The notes under the pieces were generated by a model that saw only the letters and a list, made by a program, of their open reading frames with translations, did no database searches and was not told where the DNA came from. Position numbers and translations under genes: made by a program. This document shows positions 1 to 5,740 of a stretch of 10,814 bases of DNA, piece after piece. The stretch lies in NCBI RefSeq assembly GCF_004138495.1, contig NZ_ML142850.1, positions 109,118 through 119,931 of the forward strand, in the 5' to 3' direction. The DNA comes from Phytoactinopolyspora endophytica. GTDB lineage: Bacteria; Actinomycetota; Actinomycetes; Jiangellales; Jiangellaceae. Numbering within the stretch: the stretch's first letter is position 1; the number at the start of each line of letters is the position of its first letter.

Positions 1-100
1 AGATGAACAGCCCGTACACGACCGCGGCGATCAGCGCGAGGAAGACAAGCAGCCGGATCGGCCATGGTCCCGGAATCAGCCGCCATACCCAGGCGTACAT
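1..100 (-). CDS. Small actinobacterial membrane protein, N-terminal part (cut by window edge)
   Basis: The reverse strand reads ATG at 100-98 and stays open to the left edge, giving 33 residues that begin MYAWVWRLIPGPWPIRLL and continue as a hydrophobic helix (about residues 17-33). A GGAGG box (plus-strand CCTCC, 109-113) lies 8 nt before the ATG, which fixes the start. From memory, the opening MYAW-W-R-xPGPWP is that of a short single-pass membrane protein of unknown function, conserved across actinobacteria and often found close to the pabA/trpG-pknB or sortase region. That neighbourhood would lie left of this window and cannot be confirmed here. The gene is real by start, ribosome-binding site and recognisable N-terminus. 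Its function is unknown. Confidence 0.75.
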   Translation of the reverse strand, partial: MYAWVWRLIPGPWPIRLLVFLALIAAVVYGLFI

Positions 101-509
101 CTAGCGGTCCTCCACACTTCGGATCTGCTGGCCTTCGGTTCAACGGGTACGCGCTCGTCGTCAGTTCCCGCTAGCGCACACGGATGATGTGCCCGTTCTC
201 AGCACGTCGCCGATGAACCGGCCTTCGGAGTTCCTCGGGCACGACCAATCGGCACCCTCTAGACCGCGCGACGGTTCGTTCGCCGTCCACTGGTCGAACC
301 CGTGGTATCGCCGTCGGACCCCTCATCCGAGCCGCCGGGTCGACCACGCTGTGAGCGCCAGAAGAGTCGCCGCGGGATGATGGACCATATATCTCCGTCT
401 CGTCACCACGAAGACGGAACACGACGGACGGCTCCATGGCTTCCGTATGCGAGGCGGAAGCCACACCACCCCCTACAGGCGAAGTCTGAACACCGGGACG
501 GAGGCGACG
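101..509. other. Intergenic stretch without a defensible gene
   Basis: This 409-bp gap separates the divergent small membrane protein and the DedA-type gene. Several overlapping frames stay open. One is a reverse frame ending with TGA at 163-161 whose codons mostly end in G or C. A 63-codon forward frame runs from an ATG at 189. Neither has a ribosome-binding site, and I recognise neither product. High GC alone keeps such frames open. An AT-rich patch (CATATAT, about 384-390) and a 9-bp inverted repeat (437-463) are the only notable structures. The stretch could hold a decayed gene or only the leader and promoter of the downstream gene. Confidence 0.5.
437..463. repeat. Perfect 9-bp inverted repeat upstream of the DedA-type gene
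   Basis: TGGCTTCCG (437-445) and CGGAAGCCA (455-463) are exact reverse complements around a 9-nt loop. The structure ends 46 nt before the ATG at 510. There is no T-run after it, so a simple intrinsic terminator is unlikely. It could be an operator or a leader hairpin. Confidence 0.6.
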
Positions 510-1208
510 ATGGGACAGGGCGATCCCGTCCCAGCCGCACGTCAAGCCCCGCCGGCGGTCTGGTTGCGGCTGGCCGGTCTCGGGGTTCTCGTGGTGTGCG
601 GACTGGCGCTGTGGATCTTCGTCCCCGGGCTCGACGAGCGCGACATCTCCTCCTGGCTCGACGAGGCGGGCGTCTGGGGGCCTATAGGCTTCGCCGCCGG
701 CTATGTCGTGGCCACCATGCTGTTGGTGCCGAAGAACATCCTGTCGATCGCCGCCGGGTTGGTCTTCGGACTCCCCGTCGGCGTGCTGCTGGTCTGGACT
801 GCGGCGATGGTCGGCGCCGGTGTTTCGTTCTGGGTCGGGCGGCTACTCGGCCGCGATGGAGTGGCGCGGCTGGCCGGGCGCCACCTACACCGCCTCGACC
901 GGCTTGTGGACCGGCACGGTGTGCTGGCGGTCCTAGGGGCCCGGCTCATACCGGTGCTGCCGTTCACGGCGGTCAACTACGGCAGCGGCCTCACCATGGT
1001 GCGGTTTCCCGCGTACCTCCTGGCCACCGCCGTCGGCATCGTGCCGGGCACGATCACCTACGTCGCGCTCGGCGCCTACGGCACACGGCCAGCGTCGTGG
1101 CAGTTCCTCCTTGCCGCAGGCGGGTTGGTGGCGCTGACCGGCGCCGGCGTGACGTTCGCCCGCGTGCGACGACGCAAGACGAACCGTCCCGATGACGAGG
1201 AAGCGTGA
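510..1208 (+). CDS. DedA/TVP38-TMEM64 (SNARE-associated Golgi) family membrane protein
   Basis: This 232-residue integral membrane protein is a member of the VTT/DedA-like superfamily, whose members are proposed to move lipids between membrane leaflets. Its substrate here is unknown. Hydrophobic segments are visible at about residues 19-39, 57-74, 78-110, 165-190 and 197-217. The family signature is clear at about 144-180: ARLIPVLPF, then AVNYGSGL, then an AT-VGIVPG segment, with Arg145, Pro148, Pro151, Asn156, Tyr157, Gly176 and Pro179 as the conserved-looking positions. A basic tail (RVRRRK) ends the protein on the predicted cytoplasmic side. I chose the ATG at 510 because GGAGG (500-504) sits 5 nt before it. 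An in-frame ATG at 447 has no such box and would add 21 polar residues that overlap a hairpin. The gene stands alone and converges on mtr. Confidence 0.88.
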   Translation: MGQGDPVPAARQAPPAVWLRLAGLGVLVVCGLALWIFVPGLDERDISSWLDEAGVWGPIGFAAGYVVATMLLVPKNILSIAAGLVFGLPVGVLLVWTAAMVGAGVSFWVGRLLGRDGVARLAGRHLHRLDRLVDRHGVLAVLGARLIPVLPFTAVNYGSGLTMVRFPAYLLATAVGIVPGTITYVALGAYGTRPASWQFLLAAGGLVALTGAGVTFARVRRRKTNRPDDEEA

Positions 1209-1252
1209 CGATCGCTCCCAGAACATCAGTCATGTGTTCCGATGCGCGCTCG

Positions 1253-1292
1253 TCCAGACCGAACGTCCGCCCCGCCCATCCAGACCGAACGT
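1253..1292. repeat. Two copies of a 14-bp direct repeat between convergent genes
   Basis: TCCAGACCGAACGT occurs at 1253-1266 and again at 1279-1292, identical in both copies, with starts 26 bp apart and a GC-rich 12-bp spacer. It lies in the 109-bp gap (1209-1317) between the ends of the DedA-type gene and mtr, outside both coding regions. The function is unknown. I see no clear intrinsic terminator in this gap. Confidence 0.8.
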
Positions 1293-1317
1293 TCGCGCAG
1301 GTCCTTGGCGTCAATAC

Positions 1318-2712
1318 TCATTTCAGAGGGAGCTTGAGCAGTGCGTTCTCGACGAGCTCCGGCAGCGCCGGGTGTATCCAGTACTGCCCGCGCGCCATCC
1401 GGCGGGCGTCCAGGCCGAAGCTCATCGCCTGGATCAACGGCTGGATCAGCGTGGACGCTTGCGGACCGAGGATGTGCGCACCGAGCAGCTGCCCCGTGTC
1501 CGGGTCCGCGATCAGCTTGGCGAAGCCGGTGGTGTCCTCCATGGCCCAGCCGTAGGCGATGTCGGCGTAGTCGTGCGTGGACACGACGAAGTCGAGACCC
1601 CGGTCCTCGGCATGGCGCTCGGTCAGCCCGACGGAGGCGATCTGTGGGGAGCTGAACACCGCGTGCGGCACGAACCGATGGTCGCTCGCGACCGGCTCGT
1701 CCGGGTGCAACAGGTTGTGCTGGACCACGCGCTGCTCGTGGTTGGCCACGTGCTTCAGCGTCCACGGCGAGGAGATGTCTCCCAACGCCCAGATCCCATC
1801 GACGTTCGTCTGCTGGTACTCGTCGACCACCAGATAGCCGGTCTCGTGCGTGATGAGTCCCGTAGCCGAGACCTCGAGCTGATCGGTGTTCGGGCGACGG
1901 CCCGTCGCGAACAGCAGCACATCGCTCTCGACCACTTCGGCACCGCTGGGCCCTTCCAGGTGCAGCCGCGTGGCCGCTCCGATCTGTTCGGCTCGGACCA
2001 CCTTGCTGTGCAACCGTACGTCCCACCGCTGCTGCGCGAGCTCCGTGAAACGGGCGGAGACGTCGGCGTCCTCCGCACGCAACATGGCGCCGGAGCGGGC
2101 GACGATGGTCACCTCCACACCGAATGAGCTGAACACGTGCGCGAACTCCGCGGCCACGAAACCGCCGCCGACGATCGTCATCCGCCTCGGCAACGTGTCC
2201 AGCCGCATCACCGTGTCGCTGGTGAAATACGTCAGACCTGCCAGTCCTTCGATATCCGGCACCACGGGACGCCCGCCCGCTGCGAGCACGATGCGCTCAG
2301 CGGTGATCGTCTCCGGCTCTCCACCATCGTTCGGGCTGATCGTCAGCTGCTTGTGCCCGGTGAAGACGGCGTCGCCCCGGTAGACCGTCACGTTGCGGTT
2401 GTCCTCATGGGCGATTCGGTACTCCTCGCCGGCGTCGGCTATCGGATCGATCCGGCCGAAGATCCGGTCCCGGACATCCGGCCAGCGCACCCCGTCCAAC
2501 GTCTCGTCCACGCCCAGCCGGGCCGCCTTCCCCGGTGTCGCCGCGACGTCCGCGGTGTGCACGAACATCTTCGTCGGGATGCACCCGACGTTCAGGCACG
2601 TACCTCCGAACCGCGCCCGCTCCACCAACGCCACGTCCCATCCGGCGAACCGTTCGTCCAGCACCGAGTTCCCCGAACCGGTGCCGACCACGACCAGATC
2701 AAAATGCCGCAT
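1318..2712 (-). CDS. mtr: Mycothione reductase (NADPH, FAD)
   Basis: This enzyme reduces mycothiol disulfide (mycothione) with NADPH and keeps the cytoplasmic mycothiol pool reduced. The 464-residue product has the layout of the disulfide reductase flavoproteins. The FAD-binding GTGSGNS is at residues 10-16 and the redox-active pair Cys39/Cys44 sits in GGTCLNVGCIPTK. The NAD(P)H-binding VGGGFVAAE is at about 181-189, the second FAD motif ALGDI at 309-313, and the C-terminal dimer-interface motif HPALPELVE carries the catalytic-type His447 and Glu452. The GTGSGNS and LDERFA opening and the NVGCIPTKMFVHTADVA segment match mycothione reductase rather than lipoamide dehydrogenase or glutathione reductase. 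I chose the ATG at 2712 because it places the N-terminus as in known Mtr proteins (about 460 residues) and because GAGAGG lies 8 nt upstream. An in-frame GTG at 2739 would add nine polar residues with no good ribosome-binding site. Confidence 0.95.
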   Translation of the reverse strand: MRHFDLVVVGTGSGNSVLDERFAGWDVALVERARFGGTCLNVGCIPTKMFVHTADVAATPGKAARLGVDETLDGVRWPDVRDRIFGRIDPIADAGEEYRIAHEDNRNVTVYRGDAVFTGHKQLTISPNDGGEPETITAERIVLAAGGRPVVPDIEGLAGLTYFTSDTVMRLDTLPRRMTIVGGGFVAAEFAHVFSSFGVEVTIVARSGAMLRAEDADVSARFTELAQQRWDVRLHSKVVRAEQIGAATRLHLEGPSGAEVVESDVLLFATGRRPNTDQLEVSATGLITHETGYLVVDEYQQTNVDGIWALGDISSPWTLKHVANHEQRVVQHNLLHPDEPVASDHRFVPHAVFSSPQIASVGLTERHAEDRGLDFVVSTHDYADIAYGWAMEDTTGFAKLIADPDTGQLLGAHILGPQASTLIQPLIQAMSFGLDARRMARGQYWIHPALPELVENALLKLPLK

Positions 2713-2902
2713 CGCCTCTACCTCTCGTCTCTCGTTCACATGTCACGCTTCGCTTCTGATTCATCTCACGCTGCCCAACGCCTGCCGCGGAACGGATATG
2801 CGCACCCTGTCACCTCGCTGACACTTCCCGCCCGCTGATCAGGCGACCTGAGGGCTCGCCAGGGTTCCCTGGACTGCGGAATCTACCGACATTCTCTCGG
2901 CC
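2713..2902. promoter_or_regulatory. Divergent intergenic region with small dyads (mtr leader and promoter)
   Basis: This region separates mtr (leftward) from the glutaredoxin remnant (rightward). It contains TGTCA-N6-TGACA at 2808-2823, about 100 bp upstream of the mtr start, and CCAGGG-TT-CCCTGG at 2859-2872. Either could be a protein-binding dyad. I could not identify convincing -35 and -10 hexamers on either strand. The role as the mtr control region is inferred from position only. Confidence 0.4.
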
Positions 2903-2925
2903 ATGACCTCGATGATGTCGGTAGA
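2882..2925. repeat. Perfect 11-bp inverted repeat at the head of the glutaredoxin remnant
   Basis: TCTACCGACAT (2882-2892) and ATGTCGGTAGA (2915-2925) are exact reverse complements with a 22-nt spacer. The three candidate ATG codons of the downstream gene (2903, 2912, 2915) lie in the loop or at the edge of the right arm. It may be an operator, a leader hairpin, or the scar of a rearrangement that damaged the gene start. Confidence 0.75.
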
Positions 2926-3249
2926 CTCCGGTACCTATCCGGGCACCGTGTCACTTGCGCCTCGCTGAGGTGCAAGCTCGACCGTGCGGGTTTGACCGCT
3001 CGAAGGATCGACATCTGGCAGGATCCCCGGGCCGCCGCGTTCGTACGATCCGTAACCGACGGCAACGAGACCGTGCCGACGGTCGTCGTCGCGGGTCAGG
3101 CCATGGTCAACCCGCACATCGACGCAGTGAAGGCCGCGCTCCGGCAAGCCGCACTGGACACCGATCAGTCACAAGCCGTGACAGCGGTGCACCCTCCGGC
3201 GCAGACTGCGTGGCAGCGGGTGCGTAGCACACTTTTCGGCTCCCGATGA
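2903..3249 (+). pseudogene. Glutaredoxin/mycoredoxin-like gene with a damaged 5' end
   Basis: From 2956 the frame reads CASLRCKLDRAGL, then a glutaredoxin-like body with IDIWQDPRAAAFVRSV, DGNETVPTVVV (the TVP cis-proline motif) and AMVNPHIDAVKAAL, ending at TGA 3247-3249. This matches small actinobacterial glutaredoxin-family (mycoredoxin-type) proteins, whose N-terminus normally carries a strand of the type YWRPGCPxC. Here the open frame gives YLSGHRVTC (2932-2958). The second cysteine position is present, but the first is CGT (Arg, 2947), and the frame has no ATG, GTG or TTG between its upstream stop (2836) and a TTG at 2992. The only ATGs (2903, 2912, 2915) are in another frame that gives MTSMMSVDSGTYPG and stops at 2966-2968. 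The simplest reading is one or more small indels near 2930-2955 that destroyed the CxxC site. A sequencing error in that stretch is the alternative. A short product from TTG 2992 would lack the active site and half of the fold. Confidence 0.65.
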
Positions 3250-3278
3250 GCCCGAAACAGACAACGAAGGGGCAGGCG

Positions 3279-4523
3279 ATGGCGAAGAGCCGGAAAGTGA
3301 CGTTCGCAGGGACCGGAGGCGAAGCGCTGGCTGGCCGGCTCGAACTGCCGGCCAGCCAGCCGCGAGCGGCGGCACTATTCGCTCACTGCTTCACATGCGG
3401 CAAGGACGTCGTGGCGGCCTCGAGGATCTCGCATGCGCTGACCGAACTCGGGATCGCCGTGCTGCGTTTCGACTTCACCGGACTGGGAGAGTCCGACGGC
3501 GAGTTCGCCAACGCCACGTTCAGCTCGAACACCGCCGATCTCGTCCGTGCCGCGGATCACCTGCGCATCACCTTGGCCGCGCCGAGCCTGCTGGTGGGGC
3601 ATTCCCTCGGTGGGGCCGCCGTGCTTGCCGCGGCCGAGCAGATCCCCGAGGTGCGCGCGGTCGCGACGATCGGAGCTCCCGCAGACCCGGCGCACGTGGT
3701 CGACCTGTTCGCCGCGGACCGACCGGAGATCGAATCCGCCGGCCAAGCCACGGTGCAGCTGGCGGGCCGACCGTTCCGCGTACGCAGGGAGTTCCTCGAT
3801 GACATCTCCAGCCAACCGCAGACGGACCGGATCGCCACCTTGAACCGGCCCCTCCTCGTGTTGCACGCGCCTGGTGACAACATCGTCGCCGTCGATCACG
3901 CACGCCGGATCTTCGACACCGCGCGCCACCCGAAATCCTTCGTCAGCCTCGACGACGCCGACCATCTTCTGAGCAACCGCGCCGACGCGGCCTACGCCGC
4001 CACCGTCATCGCCGCCTGGGCCGACCGATACCTGCCCGCCACGCCGAAGCCCACGGACGACGCGCAGAACGAGCCCGGCACGGTGATCGTCGCCGAGACC
4101 GGCACCGGCACCTTCACCCAACGGGTCCAGGCCGGCTCGCACCTGCTCATCGCCGACGAGCCACCCGCCGTCGGCGGCGATGATCTCGGCCCGACCCCGT
4201 ACGGCCTGTTGCTCGCCTCGCTCGGTACATGCACGTCGATGACGATCCGCATGTACGCACAGCGAAAGAACTGGCCGCTGCGCTCGACCACCGTGACGCT
4301 GCGGCACAGCCGGATCCACGCCGGGGACTGCGAGAACTGCGAGACGACATCCGGCATGCTCGACCGCATCACCCGCGAGATCGAGCTCGACGGCGACCTC
4401 AGCGACGAGCAGCGCGCCAAGCTCCTCGAGATCGCCGACAAATGCCCGGTGCACCGGACTCTCCGCTCTGAGGTGGTCATCGACACCGTTGCGCTCGAGC
4501 CTGACGCGGAGGCAGCTCAATGA
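3279..4523 (+). CDS. Alpha/beta-hydrolase-OsmC fusion protein
   Basis: This is a 414-residue fusion of two cytoplasmic enzyme domains. Residues 1-253 form an alpha/beta-hydrolase: nucleophile elbow GHSLGG at 107-112 with Ser109, probable acid Asp200 (HAPGD) and base His229 (DADHLL), giving a complete triad. Residues 268-405 form an OsmC/Ohr-type domain with both peroxidatic-type cysteines, Cys318 (SLGTCTS) and Cys389 (DKCPVHRT), and the extra CENC pair (351 and 354) seen in this subfamily. OsmC-like proteins reduce organic hydroperoxides at cysteine. The hydrolase's substrate is unknown and it may act on acyl or ester adducts. I chose the ATG at 3279 because AAGGGG (3267-3272) lies 6 nt before it. 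The in-frame ATG at 3246 overlaps the preceding stop but has no ribosome-binding site. The gap to the glutaredoxin remnant is 29 bp, which suggests one transcript and a shared thiol-redox theme. Confidence 0.92.
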   Translation: MAKSRKVTFAGTGGEALAGRLELPASQPRAAALFAHCFTCGKDVVAASRISHALTELGIAVLRFDFTGLGESDGEFANATFSSNTADLVRAADHLRITLAAPSLLVGHSLGGAAVLAAAEQIPEVRAVATIGAPADPAHVVDLFAADRPEIESAGQATVQLAGRPFRVRREFLDDISSQPQTDRIATLNRPLLVLHAPGDNIVAVDHARRIFDTARHPKSFVSLDDADHLLSNRADAAYAATVIAAWADRYLPATPKPTDDAQNEPGTVIVAETGTGTFTQRVQAGSHLLIADEPPAVGGDDLGPTPYGLLLASLGTCTSMTIRMYAQRKNWPLRSTTVTLRHSRIHAGDCENCETTSGMLDRITREIELDGDLSDEQRAKLLEIADKCPVHRTLRSEVVIDTVALEPDAEAAQ

Positions 4524-4624
4524 TGACCGAGGCGCTGCCCGAACCACCGCAATCACGTCGTCATCGACGCGCTGGTCGGATACAGCTTGCGCGGTGAGGT
4601 CTGTCTAACACGATACGGCGCCAC
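4524..4624. other. Spacer after the hydrolase-OsmC gene
   Basis: A 24-codon frame starts at an ATG overlapping the stop of the preceding gene (reading TEALPEPPQSRRHRR). It has no ribosome-binding site of its own beyond coupling and is not recognisable. I do not call it a gene. Nothing else is evident before the operator-like repeats that begin at 4625. Confidence 0.4.
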
Positions 4625-4682
4625 ATCGCGGCAATTAGCGATATATCGCGCTCAGTTGCTGCCACTTGCTTCTTGTATCGCG
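4625..4682. promoter_or_regulatory. ATCGCG half-site array: candidate operator for the Rpn-like gene
   Basis: A perfect 12-bp palindrome GCGATATATCGC lies at 4638-4649. The half-site ATCGCG occurs at 4625-4630, 4645-4650 (within and extending the palindrome) and 4677-4682. Starts are 20 and 32 bp apart, near whole helical turns, and the last copy overlaps the proposed -35 hexamer. This arrangement is what a repressor site would look like. The binding protein is unknown. AT-centred CGATATATCG dyads recall PadR-type operators, but that is only a resemblance. Confidence 0.5.
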
Positions 4683-4708
4683 GTGACAACGTGACTAGAG
4701 TGTCGGCG
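4673..4708 (+). promoter_or_regulatory. Candidate promoter giving a leaderless GTG transcript
   Basis: TTGTAT (4673-4678) and TAGAGT (4696-4701) are separated by exactly 17 bp and resemble the -35 and -10 of a vegetative actinobacterial promoter. The start codon GTG at 4708 lies 6 nt after the -10, where transcription would begin. No ribosome-binding site precedes it, so the mRNA is probably leaderless. Confidence 0.6.
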
Positions 4709-5643
4709 TGATCACTACCGCGCACGAGGCGCTGCACCGGATCTTCCAGGACGACAACACCCTGTTCAGCCGCGCTTTCAAGAGAATTCTCGGCGTCGAC
4801 TTTCCCACGCCTCGCGCGGTATCAGTCCTGACACCCGACCTCACCGAGATCAAGGCGATCGCCCGGCACGCGGACACCATCCTGCTCGTCGAGACCGACG
4901 AGCAACCGCACATCCTCATCATCGAGTCCCAGACTCGCGACGACGAAAGCAAGCGATACAGCTGGCCCTACTATCTCGCCTACCTGTACACCAGATACAA
5001 GCATCCCGTGACGCTACTGGTGGTCTGCCCAGACACCGCCACCGCTACGTGGGCTCGCGACCCCATCCGTGTCGGATTGCCCGGCCACCCGTCACAAGTC
5101 ACCTACCCATGGGTGCTCGGACCGGACAACGTTCCCGCCATCCTCGATGCCGACCAAGCTGCCGACGACGTCGTGTGGACGGTGTTCTCCGCTCTCACCC
5201 ACCGCCTTGACGACAACGCCGGCGACGTCCTCAGGACACTGGCCGACGCACTCGACGCCATCGACGACGAATCTGTAGCAGGGTACTGGGCCGAGTTCAC
5301 CGAGATAGGATTGGGAGACACGGCCGCACGCAACATCTGGAGGGATCTCATGTCGAAACTCACCTATCACTACCCCTCCCAGCTGCGCCTCCAAGGCCGC
5401 GAAGAAGGCCGCGAAGAAGGCCGCGAAGAAGGCCGCGACGAGGGCCGAGCCGAAGCGATCCTAGAAATTCTAGCGGCCCGTGGCATCGACGTCCCCGATG
5501 AAGCGCGCGCCCGCATCACCGAATGCACCGACCACGACCAGCTACGGACCTGGATCCGCCGGGCCGCAACCGCCAGCACGATCAACGACCTCTTCGGGCA
5601 GACGGACGGCGTTGCGTTCGGGACCGTCGATCACGGTCGATGA
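4708..5643 (+). CDS. Rpn-like PD-(D/E)XK nuclease/transposase-family protein
   Basis: The 311-residue protein opens ITTAHEALHRIFQDD, followed by a PD-(D/E)XK-like core: Asp56 (HADTILLVE) and Glu73-Ser-Gln75 (LIIESQ). The last position is Gln rather than Lys, as in Rpn-type proteins. SWPYYLAYLYTRYKHPVTLLVVC follows at about 85-107. From about residue 229 a charged GREE-type repeat leads into a C-terminal helical part (ILAARGIDVPDEARARI and WIRRAATASTINDLF). Proteins of this layout are common and highly multiplied in Streptomyces and relatives. They are usually hypothetical and related to the recombination-promoting nuclease (Rpn) group, for which DNA cleavage, and in Escherichia coli phage defence, have been reported. 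Metal-dependent nuclease activity here is inferred from the motif only. The gene stands alone with its own promoter. GTG 4708 is the chosen start because it gives the family N-terminus and fits the promoter spacing. Confidence 0.8.
   Translation: MITTAHEALHRIFQDDNTLFSRAFKRILGVDFPTPRAVSVLTPDLTEIKAIARHADTILLVETDEQPHILIIESQTRDDESKRYSWPYYLAYLYTRYKHPVTLLVVCPDTATATWARDPIRVGLPGHPSQVTYPWVLGPDNVPAILDADQAADDVVWTVFSALTHRLDDNAGDVLRTLADALDAIDDESVAGYWAEFTEIGLGDTAARNIWRDLMSKLTYHYPSQLRLQGREEGREEGREEGRDEGRAEAILEILAARGIDVPDEARARITECTDHDQLRTWIRRAATASTINDLFGQTDGVAFGTVDHGR
5395..5442 (+). repeat. In-frame 12-bp tandem repeat encoding GREE units
   Basis: The unit GGCCGCGAAGAA occurs three times without a mismatch (5395-5430), followed by a degenerate fourth copy GGCCGCGACGAG (5431-5442). 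Each unit encodes Gly-Arg-Glu-Glu. Because 12 is a multiple of three, gain or loss of units changes linker length without breaking the frame. Confidence 0.95.
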
Positions 5644-5658
5644 TGCGGCCGCATCATC
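5639..5658. repeat. Perfect 20-bp palindrome over the stop codon of the Rpn-like gene
   Basis: Arms GATGATGCGG and CCGCATCATC (5639-5658) are exact reverse complements with no spacer. The TGA stop (5641-5643) lies in the left arm. As RNA it could form an 8-bp stem with a GGCC loop. No T-run follows. It may be part of transcription termination or a protein-binding site. Confidence 0.75.
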
Positions 5659-5700
5659 CGCGCTCGAGCCGGTGCACCAGCAGTCCTAGGAGCGCTCCGA

Positions 5701-5718
5701 AGGCGGCCGTGGCCGCCT
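5701..5718. terminator. GC-rich hairpin between convergent genes, probable bidirectional terminator
   Basis: AGGCGGCC (5701-5708) and GGCCGCCT (5711-5718) pair perfectly around GT (realistically a 6-bp stem with a 4-nt loop). It lies between the end of the Rpn-like gene (5643) and the end of the CopC-CopD gene (5741), which are transcribed toward each other. No clear U-tract exists on either strand, so the call rests on position and stem strength. Confidence 0.45.
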
Positions 5719-5740
5719 ACGGCGCCACGGCGTGCCTCCC

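Noticed and set aside
171..545. Reverse open frame in the left intergenic stretch
   Set aside because: It has no ribosome-binding site, no recognisable motif and overlaps the start of the DedA-type gene.
302..1195. Forward open frame overlapping the DedA-type gene
   Set aside because: Its product is Arg/Pro-rich without hydrophobic segments or motifs. The overlapping frame gives a clear membrane protein with ribosome-binding site.
1285..1295. CGAACGTTCG as a LexA/SOS box
   Set aside because: Actinobacterial SOS boxes need four bases between CGAAC and GTTCG. Here the arms abut, and the site lies between convergent gene ends.
1192..2127. Long forward open frame opposite mtr
   Set aside because: It lies antisense to a clearly recognised mycothione reductase with all motifs. 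Its product is Arg/His-rich and unrecognisable, as expected for a shadow frame in high-GC DNA.
2992..3249. Intact 85-residue protein from TTG 2992
   Set aside because: This start removes the first strand and both positions of the active site of the glutaredoxin fold. No ribosome-binding site supports it.
3375..4556. Long reverse open frame opposite the hydrolase-OsmC gene
   Set aside because: It is antisense to a well-supported gene with catalytic residues in both domains. The reverse product shows no domain.
5395..5442. Tandem repeat as a CRISPR array
   Set aside because: The units are 12 bp, directly adjacent with no spacers, and in frame inside a coding region.
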